From NCBI RefSeq assembly GCF_900112415.1, contig NZ_FOLV01000003.1, positions 62,001 to 126,000 of the forward strand: a stretch of 64,000 nt of DNA, in the 5' to 3' direction. The notes under the pieces were generated by a model. It saw only the letters and a program-made list of their open reading frames with translations, made no database searches and was not told the origin of the DNA. This DNA comes from Bacillus sp. 491mf. Its GTDB lineage: Bacteria; Bacillota; Bacilli; Bacillales; Bacillaceae_G. This document shows, one piece after another, positions 17,755 to 27,075 of the stretch. Positions within the stretch are counted from its first letter, which is position 1; every line of letters starts with the position of its first letter. Both the position numbers and the translations under genes were made by a program.

Positions 17755-19155
17755 TTATCTAACAGGTACAAACTTCCACGAACTAGGCTTCTGCGTTTTG
17801 CCACCTAGTACGATCCAACTTTTCGCTGCATCTATATTTTCATAATTTAATGGATAACCATCTGTGAAAATATTATATTCTGCAGGGTTATTCGGGTTAA
17901 TTTGAATTTTAAAGTCAGCTAAACTATCAGATTTTTGCGCAAGATGAACCCAACTAGAATAATTGGACCAATTTAAATATTGATATTGGTCATAATTGGA
18001 GTGCTTCATGCGAAGATATACGCTCTCACCATGGTGCAATTTTGCATCATTATCTTTGTAAAATACAAATTCGATAGGTGTACCAGATAATGTATTGTTG
18101 TTTTTATTCGCAAGTAACACATAATCGTAACGATTTGCTAAATACCATTCAAATGTTAGACCTTGATTAGGAGATTCACTTGGTACGATATAATAATTTT
18201 TCCCTGCCTCTAAGACATTTCCTTCGATATCATAGATTAATGCAGTTTCTATACTTGGAGCACTCTCGTTTTTCGCAAAAGTTTTAAACCAGAAATTTAA
18301 GAAACCTGCTGTATTACGCTGTGCTTCTCCTAAGCTTCGCTGCACGGCCGGAGTTACCATCTCTTGCCACAATTGCGCTTTACTACTATTGTAATACTCA
18401 AATGTTTTATCGTTTGCAATATTTTGGATTTCAGGTTTAGCCACCTTAGCTGCATAATCAATCCATTCTTCAGGTGTCGTTAGAGAAGTGTTATAATTTC
18501 CACCAGAATGAACTGCAAATTGATCTTGAATGGTTGTGACATAGTTTTCGAAGTAGCTATGATATTTTATAGCTCTTGTATCAATTGCAGTGAAATTCGC
18601 TGCATGCATAGGTTGGGTAGCATCTGTAAAGTAGTGCGTCGCGATCCCTAAATAATAGAAAGCTTTTTCATAGTCTTTATTTTTGAAATACTCACCAGAT
18701 TCATAAAAGTATTTCTTTCCTTGTGTCAGAGCTGTTGGGTCTGTTTCGCCTCGATAGTTTTTGTGTGTATCAGGATCGTAAAAGTGTGATTTCCATCCAC
18801 CTTTGAAAATACCGCCGATTCCTAACCCGCCATCGTTAAATTCAGAATTATAATCAGCATCATATAATCCTTTCGAAAATAAATCTTTATATTGCGGGAA
18901 ATTTAAGAAGTCCACAGCTTGCTTATTTGTTTCAACATTCGATTCTGTTTTCATAATTTCAATGGCTTGTCTTGCGATCCATAAATGTGTACTTTTATCA
19001 GTATGATACGGAGCTTCTGCAGACCATTTTTCAGCAATGGGATCATTCTCATTTAAGTCAATTTGATCAATATGTGCATAGCTATTTTGAGGGAATGCGC
19101 CTAAAATAGTTAAAGTCATTCCAGCTATACATAGTGTAGGGATAATTTTTTTCAT
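17755..19155 (-). CDS. Zinc-dependent phospholipase C with extra C-terminal domain
   Basis: Secreted 466-residue enzyme. A signal and propeptide end before Trp44 in WSAEAPYHTDKSTHLW, which aligns with the mature N-terminal Trp (a zinc ligand) of B. cereus PC-PLC. Other zinc-site segments follow: YDADYNSE, SHFYDPD, HYFTDATQPMHAANF and HSYFENY. The catalytic domain (about 44-300) hydrolyses phospholipid head groups. PC-PLC normally stops there; this protein adds about 165 residues with GNVLEAGKNYYIVPS and GGKTQKPSSWKFVPV, which look beta-trefoil (Kunitz-like). It is not the PLAT domain of clostridial alpha-toxin, as far as can be seen. ATG 19155 follows GAAAGGAAG. No PlcR box was found in the 160 bases upstream. 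Confidence 0.88.
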   Translation of the reverse strand: MKKIIPTLCIAGMTLTILGAFPQNSYAHIDQIDLNENDPIAEKWSAEAPYHTDKSTHLWIARQAIEIMKTESNVETNKQAVDFLNFPQYKDLFSKGLYDADYNSEFNDGGLGIGGIFKGGWKSHFYDPDTHKNYRGETDPTALTQGKKYFYESGEYFKNKDYEKAFYYLGIATHYFTDATQPMHAANFTAIDTRAIKYHSYFENYVTTIQDQFAVHSGGNYNTSLTTPEEWIDYAAKVAKPEIQNIANDKTFEYYNSSKAQLWQEMVTPAVQRSLGEAQRNTAGFLNFWFKTFAKNESAPSIETALIYDIEGNVLEAGKNYYIVPSESPNQGLTFEWYLANRYDYVLLANKNNNTLSGTPIEFVFYKDNDAKLHHGESVYLRMKHSNYDQYQYLNWSNYSSWVHLAQKSDSLADFKIQINPNNPAEYNIFTDGYPLNYENIDAAKSWIVLGGKTQKPSSWKFVPVR

Positions 19156-19336
19156 TTTGTCTTCCTTTCAAAGTGCAATGTTATAATAATTATTATATAT
19201 AAGGCGTTATTAATTTCAATATTTAAATGTATGATTTCTCTTGTTTTTTCCTTCATTGTTCCTTTTTTGTTACAATGTAATAGAAAATAAAACTTGAAAA
19301 CGTTGGGAAGTTATGGTAATATCAAAAACGTACTAT

Positions 19337-19361
19337 ATGACCGTTATGTTCATGTGGTCAA
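19337..19361. promoter_or_regulatory. YhgD-type operator 1
   Basis: ATGACC-N13-GGTCA, immediately before the yhgD ribosome site. Same spacing as the two sites before yhgE. Confidence 0.6.
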
Positions 19362-19378
19362 TTTTAGGAGGTGAAAAC

Positions 19379-19951
19379 GTGGCAATAGATCGAAAGCGAG
19401 CAATTATTGAAGCGGCAACAAAATCTTTTTCTGCATTTGGTTATAAAGCAACAACGATGGATCAAGTTGCAAAGCTTGCCAATGTTGGGAAAGGAACAAT
19501 TTATACGTTTTTCAAAAACAAAGAAGAACTATTTGGTGAAATTATCTCTAATTTAATTACCGAAATGAAACAAGCCGCAGAAACAACAATTGATCCAAAC
19601 ATATCATTTTTTGAAAACGTACACCGTGCATTATGCAGCATTTTAGAATTCCGAAAAGAACATCAACTTATGATTAAACTCATTCAAGAAGAACGAGATA
19701 TGGGAACAAAAGAAGTGCAAGATGTTATGCAACAATTGGATTCAGCAATTATTACATTTATTAAATCGCATCTTGAAACAGCCATTGCAAAAGGCGAAGT
19801 TACGGCATGTGACCCAGAAATTACAGCATTTATTATGGTTCGTTTATATATATCACTTATTTTTGACTGGGAAAAAAATCATGAACCGTTAGAAAAGGAG
19901 CATATTGCTGAACTGTTTGAATTATATTTATTAAAGGGATTGTCAAAATGA
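19379..19951 (+). CDS. yhgD: TetR-family repressor YhgD
   Basis: A 190-residue regulator with an N-terminal TetR helix-turn-helix: ATKSFSAFGYKATTMDQVAK followed by LANVGKGTIYTFFKNKEELF. The helical C-terminal part would bind an unknown ligand. GTG 19379 follows AGGAGG; an in-frame ATG at 19313 lies upstream of operator 1 and lacks a ribosome site. Position between the hem region and yhgE matches B. subtilis. Three ATGACC-N13-GGTCA palindromes, one before this gene and two before yhgE, suggest that it represses itself and yhgE. Confidence 0.9.
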   Translation: MAIDRKRAIIEAATKSFSAFGYKATTMDQVAKLANVGKGTIYTFFKNKEELFGEIISNLITEMKQAAETTIDPNISFFENVHRALCSILEFRKEHQLMIKLIQEERDMGTKEVQDVMQQLDSAIITFIKSHLETAIAKGEVTACDPEITAFIMVRLYISLIFDWEKNHEPLEKEHIAELFELYLLKGLSK

Positions 19952-19976
19952 GATAATCCTCTTATTATTATAAAAA

Positions 19977-20001
19977 ATGACCAAATGAATAATTCGGTCA
20001 T
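19977..20001. promoter_or_regulatory. YhgD-type operator 2
   Basis: ATGACC-N13-GGTCAT, in the yhgD-yhgE gap. Shares the left half ATGACCAAATGA with operator 3. Confidence 0.65.
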
Positions 20002-20087
20002 AAGTTGACTAAGGGGGAATTGAAAGAAAACAGAAACACATACGAGGGGATAATTTTGTCGTTATTTTCTTCTTTTTTTTACAAGAA

Positions 20088-20112
20088 ATGACCAAATGAT
20101 AGAAATGGTCAA
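20088..20112. promoter_or_regulatory. YhgD-type operator 3
   Basis: ATGACC-N13-GGTCA, 24 bases before yhgE. Repeats the half-site ATGACCAAATGA. Confidence 0.65.
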
Positions 20113-20135
20113 TAATTCAAAGGGAGGGATAAACA

Positions 20136-23044
20136 ATGCGAGGATTGAAACTGCTTGGAGAAGAGTTTGCTACGATTATAAAAAGCAAAAAAATCTTAAT
20201 TCCAATAATTGCAGTCTTATTTATTCCAGTATTGTATGCTGGTATGTTCTTAGGTGCATTTTGGGATCCATATGAAAGATTAGACGATTTACCAGTTGCA
20301 GTTGTAAACCTTGATGAAGGAGCATTGTATAACGGGAAATCGATTGAAGCCGGTAAAGAACTTGTCGATAAGTTGAAAGATAAAAAAGGCTTCAAATGGG
20401 AGTTTGTCAGCGAGAAAACAGCTAAACAAGGAATGGACGATCGGAAATACTACATGACGGTCCGCATCCCAAGTAACTTCTCGAAAAATACAACAACACT
20501 GCTCGATGCAAACCCTAAAAAATCAAACCTAGAATACATTCCAAACGAAAGCTTAAACTTCTTATCCTCACAAATCGGTGGATCAGCCATTGAAAAAATT
20601 AAAAGCGAAGTATCAGCTACAGTAACAAAAACATATGCTGAGACAATGTTTAATTCATTGAAAGATGTGTCTAAGGGCTTTGCTGATGCGAGTGATGGAG
20701 CTGGTCAGCTTCATGATGGATCAGGGAAAATTACAAATGGTTTAGGTGAGTTATCTGGGAAGGCTAATGATGGATTGAATCAATTATCAGATGGTTCACA
20801 GAAAATTACAAATGGTTTAGGTGAGTTGAATAGTAAAGTAAGTGCAATGCCAGGTGGGGTGAATCAGTTATTAGGCGGTTCACAGAAAATTACAGCTGGC
20901 TTAGGTGAGTTAAATAGTAAAGTAAGCGTAATGCCAGGTGGAGTGAATCAGTTATTAGGCGGTTCACAGCAAATCACAAATGGCTTAGGTGAGTTAAATA
21001 GTAAAGTAAGTGGCATGCCAGGTGGGGTGAATCAGTTATTAGGTGGTTCACAACAAATTACAGGTGGCCTAAATGAACTAATTAATCCTGAAGGGAAATT
21101 GCAACCAAATTTAGGTCGGTTATTAGGTGGTTCACAACAAATTACAGGTGGCCTAAATGAACTAATTAATCCTGAAGGGAAATTGCAACCAAATTTAGGT
21201 CGGTTATTAGGTGGTTCGCAACAAATTACAGGTGGCCTAAATGAACTAATTAATCCTGAAGGGAAATTGCAACCAAATTTAGGTCGGTTATTAGGTGGTT
21301 CGCAACAAATTACAAATGGATTAACGGATGCTCAAAAAGGTGCACAAAGGGTAAGCTCAGGAGCTTCTGAACTTTCACAAGGAGTATCTGAATGGAAGAA
21401 AAAGGCTGAAGGGTTAAGTGGTTTTGCAAATAAAACAGCAGGAGATGCTAAGACGGTCACAGCTAATTTAGGAGATTTAAATGAAAAGATTAAAGCTTTA
21501 CCAGAAGAATATAGAAAACAGTTAGAGCCTGCTATCCAAGAGGCAATGGCCAATAGTCAAAAAGTTTCACAAGAAACAACAGGAGTTGCACAAGGCGTAC
21601 AAGGATTAGCTGGAGAAGAAGGTGCTGGGAAAATTGAAGCCGGTGCAATGGACCTCGCAAATGGAGCAGATAGATTAGACAAAGAAGGAATAAGTCCATT
21701 AGCAGAAGGATCAAGAAGAATCACAGGCGGTCTAGGCCAGTTAGTAGATTCAAAAGGTGAATTCCAAACTGGCTTAAATAAATTGGCAAAAGGCTCAGAA
21801 GAAATCACAGGCGGTCTAGGCCAGTTAGTAGATTCAAAAGGTGAATTCCAAACTGGCTTAAATAAATTGGCAAGAGGCTCAGGAGAAATCACAGGCGGTC
21901 TAGGCCAGTTAGTAGATTCAAAAGGCGAATTCCAAACTGGCTTAAATAAATTGGCAAAAGGCTCAGGAGAAATCACAGGTGGTTTAAATACCTTAGCGGG
22001 TAGTGCCGGCCCATTAGCAAATGGAGAAGTGCTTTATATGACGGCTCAGGAAAAATCACAGGTGGTTTAAATACCTTAGCGGGTAGTGCCGGCCCATTAG
22101 CAAATGGAGTAAGTGCTTTATATGACGGCTCAGGAAAAATCACAGGTGGTTTAAATACCTTAGCAGGTAGTGCCGGCCCATTAGCAAACGGAGTAAGTGC
22201 TTTATATGACGGCTCAGGAAAAATTACAGGCGGACTAGGACAATTCGTAGATCCAAAAGGAGATTTCCAAAATGGGCTAACTAGTTTAAAAGACGGTTCT
22301 GGAAAAATCACAGACGGTTCAAAAGAACTAACAACAAAACTCGGTGAAGGTGCTGAGAAAACAAGCGAAACAAAAGGCGACGAGAAAAAATATGACATGT
22401 TCGCAAGTCCAGTGAATGTGAAAACTGAGAAAATGGCAGAAGTTCCAAACTACGGAACAGGCTTTACACCGTACTTCTTATCTCTTGGTTTATTCGTTGG
22501 GGCACTGTTATTATCTATCGTGTTCCCGTTACGCGAAACAGTTGGTATACCGAAATCAGGATTTAGCTGGTTTATAAGTAAGTTTGGTGTGCTATTTGCA
22601 GTTGGTGTAATTCAAGCACTTGTGGCAGACGCAGTATTACTGTCCTCTTGGTTAGGTGTTCATGTACAAAGTGTTCCGTATTTCATATTGTTTAGTATTA
22701 TTACAAGCTTATCATTTATCGCGTTAGTTCAATTTTTAGTAACGACTTTCGGCGATGCAGGACGTTTTATTGCGATCTTGACATTGATTTTACAGTTAAC
22801 AACAAGTGCGGGTACATTCCCACTTGAGTTAATTCCGGAATGGCTGCAAGTATGTAACGCATGGTTCCCGATGACATATTCTGTATCAGGACTTAAAGCA
22901 GTTGTTTCAAGTGGAGACTTCGGCTTTATGTGGCAAAACGCAGGTATTTTAATGATCTTTATTGTTCTGTTATCACTTGGAACAATTGGTACATTAACTT
23001 GGATGCATAAGCGTCAATATGGGAAGTTTACGGAAACGGAATAA
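20136..23044 (+). pseudogene. yhgE: YhgE/Pip-type membrane protein, split by a one-base frameshift
   Basis: A 969-codon gene broken into 20136-22070 and a downstream frame ending at 23044. The N-terminal membrane helix (ILIPIIAVLFIPVLYAGMFL) and first external domain are typical of YhgE/Pip, ESX-secretion-associated and phage-receptor-type proteins. The middle is a long coiled region of tandem 28-residue repeats, and the C-terminus has about five membrane helices. In the first copy of the last repeat array the sequence is GGAGAAGTG where the next copies have GGAGTAAGTG: one T is missing between 22026 and 22027. Restoring it gives an uninterrupted frame to 23044. This could be a true mutation, phase variation in repeats, or a sequencing error. 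ATG 20136 follows AAAGGGAGGG. Confidence 0.88.
20797..22205 (+). repeat. Tandem 84-bp repeats within yhgE
   Basis: Four successive arrays, each with a period of 28 codons: GSQ-IT-GLGELNSKVS units; three nearly identical GGSQQITGGLNELINPEGKL units (about 21036-21290); three GLGQLVDSKGEFQTGLNKLA units (about 21720-21975); three GGLNTLAGSAGPLANG units (about 21967-22205). High DNA identity between copies favours slippage and recombination. Confidence 0.9.
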
Positions 23045-23047
23045 TTG

Positions 23048-23083
23048 AAAAATCCTAAAGGCTAGATGCCTTTAGGATTTTTT
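23048..23083. terminator. Terminator between yhgE and the CMD gene
   Basis: AAAAATCCTAAAGG, loop, CCTTTAGGATTTTTTT; usable in both directions. Confidence 0.9.
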
Positions 23084-23102
23084 TATGTTATAGAGAGTGG
23101 TT

Positions 23103-23507
23103 TTAATTATGAACAGTTTCTGATTCTAAGTTCAGTTTATGTTCTTTAAAAATTTGCTTTGCTACAAAGATTGCGTTAAGGACTCGTGGAAAGCCAGTGT
23201 AAGGGGTGCAGTGCATGATTGCTTCTACAATCTCATTTGGCGAAAGGCCAACATGAAGTGCTGCGTTAATGTGGACAGTGAGTTGTGGTTCACAGCCACC
23301 TTGCGTAGTTAGTGATGCAATTGTAACCAATTGACGTTGTTTTAAGTCAAGTTCTTTTCGAGAATAGATATCACCAAAAGCAAATTCAACAACATATTTG
23401 CCGAGATCAGGAGCAATATCTTTTAGTGAATCTATGACACGTTGTCCACTTTCTCCATCTACTTCCAAAAGTTTTTGCCAACCGCGTTCATAACGTTCAG
23501 TATTCAT
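23103..23507 (-). CDS. Carboxymuconolactone decarboxylase-family protein
   Basis: A 134-residue all-helical cytosolic protein of the CMD/AhpD-like superfamily. The family core is GGCEPQLTVHINAALHVGLS then PNEIVEAIMHCTPYTGFPR; the single Cys and the His seven residues before the GLS turn occupy the active-site helix. Single-Cys members act as decarboxylases, peroxidases or electrophile sensors; specificity cannot be inferred. ATG 23507 follows GGAGGTAAATGAA. It is divergent from a MerR-family gene and shares a 156-base promoter region with a palindromic operator, so it is probably the regulator's target in an aldehyde or electrophile response. Confidence 0.88.
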   Translation of the reverse strand: MNTERYERGWQKLLEVDGESGQRVIDSLKDIAPDLGKYVVEFAFGDIYSRKELDLKQRQLVTIASLTTQGGCEPQLTVHINAALHVGLSPNEIVEAIMHCTPYTGFPRVLNAIFVAKQIFKEHKLNLESETVHN

Positions 23508-23615
23508 TTCATTTACCTCCTAAGAATTTATTAATTCCAACTTTTAATGATTTATTACGCATATGTTGTGTATTCCTAATTGATGGATCGCTAACTCTCG
23601 ATTACATGCTACACC

Positions 23616-23656
23616 TTAGAGTACACTCTAAAGCAACCCCTTTTTTGTGTTATAAT
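23616..23656 (+). promoter_or_regulatory. MerR-type operator and leaderless promoter
   Basis: TTAGAGTACACTCTAA (23616-23631) is a seven-base inverted repeat with a two-base centre, like operators of AdhR-type MerR regulators. TATAAT at 23651-23656 is only seven bases before the merR ATG, so transcription would start at or next to the start codon. Confidence 0.65.
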
Positions 23657-23663
23657 GAATTTT

Positions 23664-24038
23664 ATGGAAAAAGTATTTACTATTAAACAAATTTCAAAGA
23701 TGACTGGACTTAGTGTGCATACTTTGCGTTACTACGAAAAAGTCGGATTGCTTACTGAGGTAAAACGAGATATAAACGGTTATCGTCAGTATTCTGAATC
23801 TGATATTTCCTGGATCAATTTCTTAATCCGTTTAAGGATAACAGGAATGTCAGTTACAGATATGAAACGATTTTCAAATCTAAGAAGTCAAGGTGAATCT
23901 ACAATAAGTGCCAGACGAGAATTGTTAGAAATACATCAAAATAAAGTCCTTAAAGAAATTAAAAAGTTGAAGGACAACTTGGAAGAAATTGATGGAAAGA
24001 TTGATTACTATAAGAGGATGGAGGGACATAGGAAATAA
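23664..24038 (+). CDS. MerR-family transcriptional regulator, AdhR-like
   Basis: A 124-residue regulator. The winged-helix part (VFTIKQISKMTGLSVHTLRY, then YEKVGLL) is followed by a dimerising coiled coil (LKEIKKLKDNLEEIDGKIDY). Length and the operator type match the small aldehyde/electrophile-responsive MerR proteins such as AdhR/YraB. No C-terminal metal-binding Cys pair is present. ATG 23664 (MEKVFTIKQ) is chosen; ATG 23655 overlaps the -10. No ribosome site precedes either, and the promoter position implies a leaderless mRNA. Likely controls itself and the divergent CMD gene. Confidence 0.88.
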   Translation: MEKVFTIKQISKMTGLSVHTLRYYEKVGLLTEVKRDINGYRQYSESDISWINFLIRLRITGMSVTDMKRFSNLRSQGESTISARRELLEIHQNKVLKEIKKLKDNLEEIDGKIDYYKRMEGHRK

Positions 24039-24361
24039 ATTTTTACAAACATAGAAGTAAAATAAAAAACGTTATCCTTTCGTCTTGAAATTTTTCGGGA
24101 AAGTAGCATTTTTTTGTTTTTGAAGATTAGCTAGGTAGGCACTCACAAGGATGTTTTTAATTGAATTTCATATTGTTTAAGTTTCGTTAGAATAGTTTGG
24201 ATTTCAAATAGTTATAAAAAAATTATCATTCAAATTCTTTTTATGAAGCACTGTTTGATATGAGAGTTGGCATTAAGATGACGTTGCTAGAAACATCTAG
24301 TAATCTTATATGGGATAATCTGATTTCAAGTGAGATAAGTATAATGATCCATTAACAATAC
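24039..24361. other. Intergenic region without recognisable content
   Basis: AT-rich DNA between convergent genes. Short degraded-looking stretches are present, but no frame with a ribosome site or recognisable protein. Confidence 0.6.
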
Positions 24362-24391
24362 AAAAACCTAAAGGGGAGCCCTTTAGGTTTT
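24362..24391. terminator. Bidirectional terminator
   Basis: AAAACCTAAAGGG, short loop, CCCTTTAGGTTTT, ahead of the minus-strand gene's 3' end. Confidence 0.85.
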
Positions 24392-24400
24392 CTATCTATA

Positions 24401-25102
24401 TTACGCTACTTTTTTCCTTTTACGAAAACGATGTACGCCGTAACTAACAAGGATAATTGTAAAAATGAGCCAAGCAAATGGTGCATATTTTTCGGCGAGT
24501 GTTTTCATTTTCATATTTTTTGTGATTTCTTCTTTTGTTTTTCCTACTATAATTTCAGAACCACTATACCCTTCAAGTGTGTTTCCTTTTTTAACACCAA
24601 AAATGAAAGCTTCTGTGTTATTTTCGATTCCGTGATAGCGATAACCTTTACTACGTATCGTTAATTGTGTATCGTCTTTTTTTAATGTGTATTCCTCAGT
24701 CGTCGTAACGTCTTTTGAAGAAAGTGGAATTGGCTCGATTGCCAACCGAACTTCTTTTTCGTTTAGAGTAGGTAGTGACTCACCATTTACAGAAAGGTGC
24801 GCAGGAATATGTTTTTCTGTATCTGTAGTTTTCCAACTTGCTTTTTTTCTTCGATATGACTTTTTTTCGAGTAAGGCAAATTCTTTATTTACCAATGTTT
24901 CATCTTTTACTGGTTGTTCGGCCGTTATGTTCCCTTTTAATAGGATTACACCGTCTTTCGCTGTTTGAAAAGAGGTTACTTCTTTTGTTTCTTTTAGCTT
25001 GTTTACAGCGTCGTTATAATGTTCCTTTCCAAAAAGCGAAGTGATTGTTTGTACAGTTAGGACGATGTATAAGATTACTAGTACGATGATGCCCTTTTTC
25101 AC
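24401..25102 (-). CDS. Membrane-anchored protein of unknown function
   Basis: A 233-residue protein with one hydrophobic helix at each end (about 4-24 and 205-225) enclosing a roughly 180-residue extracytoplasmic region, and a basic tail RFRKRKKVA. The middle starts DGVILLKGNITAEQPVKDET, followed by LLEKKSYRRKKASW. This topology resembles GIDE/TMEM43-like proteins, but the match is too weak for a name. GTG 25102 follows CAGGGGGA. It is a single gene between a MerR gene and fructokinase, with no operon partner. Confidence 0.75.
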   Translation of the reverse strand: MKKGIIVLVILYIVLTVQTITSLFGKEHYNDAVNKLKETKEVTSFQTAKDGVILLKGNITAEQPVKDETLVNKEFALLEKKSYRRKKASWKTTDTEKHIPAHLSVNGESLPTLNEKEVRLAIEPIPLSSKDVTTTEEYTLKKDDTQLTIRSKGYRYHGIENNTEAFIFGVKKGNTLEGYSGSEIIVGKTKEEITKNMKMKTLAEKYAPFAWLIFTIILVSYGVHRFRKRKKVA

Positions 25103-25409
25103 GATTGTTCCCCCTGAATAGTAATGTGAATGTTCACTATAACTAGTATTTTACAGAAAAACATATATTAGGAACAATTCCTTATTATTACATTAACCTT
25201 ACAAAAATGTAAGGTTGGTTTTTTGTTTTATGAGAATACAATTACTTTTGATTTTCAAAGTATATAAATACATAATGATGGAGAACAGGTATTTACCAGT
25301 CGCATTTTCCCAAGAACCGACAGCAAAGAAATTTATTTTTTTGCGGGAGAAGGAAATGTATTCGTACAAGCAACGAAATGGGATTATAAATAAGGAGGAG
25401 CTGGAATAT

Positions 25410-26378
25410 ATGAAGAACTTATACGCAATCGGGGAAGTTTTAATTGATTTCATTCCTATTCAAAAAGGAAAATCGTTAAAAGATGTAGTGGAATTTCAAC
25501 GCGTTCCTGGAGGGGCGCCTGCGAATGTAGCAGCCGCAGTTGCAAAGTACGGAGGAAAGTCCTATATGCTTACAAAGCTCGGCACTGATGCATTTGGAGA
25601 TTTCCTTTTAGAACAATTGCAAGAAGTAGGTGTAAATACAGACAAGGTTACAAGAACGAACGAAGCCAATACAGGCCTTGCTTTCGTTTCATTACGTGAA
25701 GATGGTGAACGTGATTTTTCTTTTTATCGTAATCCCTCTGCAGATTTGTTGTTTCATGAAAATGAAATAGATGAAAGTTGGTTTGAAAAAGGTGATATTC
25801 TTCATTTTTGTTCTGTCGATTTAGTAGAAAGCCCGATGAAATATGCGCATGTGAAGGCGATTCGCTCTGTGAAAGAAAATAGAGGGATTATCAGCTTTGA
25901 TCCTAACGTACGTCTACCACTTTGGAAATATGCGGAAGAGTGTAGAAAAACGATTTTGGAATTTATTCCGCTTGCACATATCGTTAAAATTTCAGATGAA
26001 GAGCTAGAGTTTATTACAGGCATTTCTGATCAAAAAGAGGCGATTGCGTCCTTGTTTGTAGGGGATGTACAAGTTGTCGTGTATACAAAAGGGGCGCAAG
26101 GTGCGGAACTATATATGAAGGATAAACAGTATCAATCAACTGGATATCGTGTTGTAGTGCAGGACACAACAGGTGCAGGCGACGCATTTATTGGTGGTTT
26201 CTTGTATAAATTGTTAGAGAAAAACGTGAGTCAACAAAATATAGAAGAAGTGCTTCATATGAATTGGCAGGAGATATTAACATTTGCGAATGCAAGCGGT
26301 GCCCTTACGACGACAGGAAAAGGGGCAATATCTTCTATTCCTGTAAAAGAAGATATATATAAGTTGATTGAAGGTTGA
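25410..26378 (+). CDS. Fructokinase (PfkB/ribokinase family)
   Basis: A 322-residue cytosolic sugar kinase phosphorylating fructose, or a related sugar, with ATP. PfkB signature 1 is GGAPANVAAAVAKYGG near residues 35-50, and signature 2 is DTTGAGDAFIGGFL with the catalytic Asp of GAGD near residue 255. The N-terminus (MKNLYAIGEVLIDFIP) is typical of ScrK-type fructokinases. The frame is open from 25215, but ATG 25410 has AAGGAGG upstream and begins at the conserved first strand. It is monocistronic, with a terminator at 26482 after a dispersed repeat. A LacI-type regulator lies 1.9 kb downstream, but no operator was seen before this gene. Confidence 0.9.
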   Translation: MKNLYAIGEVLIDFIPIQKGKSLKDVVEFQRVPGGAPANVAAAVAKYGGKSYMLTKLGTDAFGDFLLEQLQEVGVNTDKVTRTNEANTGLAFVSLREDGERDFSFYRNPSADLLFHENEIDESWFEKGDILHFCSVDLVESPMKYAHVKAIRSVKENRGIISFDPNVRLPLWKYAEECRKTILEFIPLAHIVKISDEELEFITGISDQKEAIASLFVGDVQVVVYTKGAQGAELYMKDKQYQSTGYRVVVQDTTGAGDAFIGGFLYKLLEKNVSQQNIEEVLHMNWQEILTFANASGALTTTGKGAISSIPVKEDIYKLIEG

Positions 26379-26400
26379 CATATTTATATACAAGTATGAT

Positions 26401-26477
26401 GGGGAGACGAGAGCAGCTGACCGCGCATAGAAACGGTTAGGGACTTTTCCTACCACATGCAATGTTTAAAATAAATA
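26401..26477 (+). repeat. Dispersed repeat A, full-length copy 2
   Basis: CGAGAGCAGCTGACCGCGC, then CATAGAAACGGTTAGGGAC and TACCACATGCAATGTTTAAA; same order as copies at 5056 and 56762 (reverse). Confidence 0.75.
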
Positions 26478-26481
26478 GAAG

Positions 26482-26524
26482 GAAGAAACAATCGTCAGCA
26501 AATACGATTGTTTCTTCTTTTTTT
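26482..26524 (+). terminator. Terminator after fructokinase
   Basis: GAAGAAACAATCGT, eight-base loop, ACGATTGTTTCTTC and a T run. Confidence 0.9.
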
Positions 26525-26651
26525 ATTTATGCAACCTTACAGAAGTGTAATCTTTATGTAAGGTTATAAGATAGTTGATTCATTGTTTCAATGTAATAAT
26601 AAGAATATAAGAATTGATAATAAATTTGAAGAGAGAGAGAGAGTGCTAACA

Positions 26652-26963
26652 ATGATTGTAACAACAACTTCTGCTATTCAAGGAAAAGAAATTATTGAGT
26701 ATATTGATATCGTAAACGGTGAAGCAATTATGGGGGCAAATATTGTACGCGATTTATTTGCTTCTGTGCGTGACGTTGTCGGTGGCCGTGCTGGCGCATA
26801 TGAAAGTAAGTTAAAAGAAGCACGTGATATTGCGATGGAAGAAATGAAAAGTCTTGCGAAGCAAAAAGGTGCAAATGCAATTGTTGGTATCGATGTAGAT
26901 TACGAGGTTGTTCGTGATGGAATGCTAATGGTTGCTGTAAGTGGCACAGCTGTACGTGTGTAA
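26652..26963 (+). CDS. YbjQ-family (DUF74) protein
   Basis: A 103-residue soluble protein of the YbjQ/UPF0145 family, thought to form pentamers and possibly bind metal; function unproven. The family blocks are [40 protein letters not shown], and [21 protein letters not shown] 26652 follows GAGAGAGAGAGTGCTAAC; the purine run at 26630-26644 is the ribosome site and is itself a short GA microsatellite. The frame opens at 26583, but the upstream part shows no conservation. Stands alone. Confidence 0.9.
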   Translation: MIVTTTSAIQGKEIIEYIDIVNGEAIMGANIVRDLFASVRDVVGGRAGAYESKLKEARDIAMEEMKSLAKQKGANAIVGIDVDYEVVRDGMLMVAVSGTAVRV

Positions 26964-27075
26964 ATATATATTATTAAAAATCAAATAAAGGGCAGTACTA
27001 AAAAATCGGAATATATACGTTAATGAAAATGTGTTTTCTGCATGTTAGTAGGACCCCAGAATGAGGGAGAAAATA

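Noticed and set aside
19156-19312. PlcR box before the phospholipase C
   Set aside because: Searched by eye for TATGNAN4TNCATA on both strands; none present.
20797-22205. Possible CRISPR array because of regular repeats
   Set aside because: The units are 84 bases, contiguous, without unique spacers, and encode an in-frame protein repeat.
21332-22398. Minus-strand open frames opposite yhgE with regular repeats
   Set aside because: The regularity is only the mirror of the 28-codon repeats of yhgE; no start signals.
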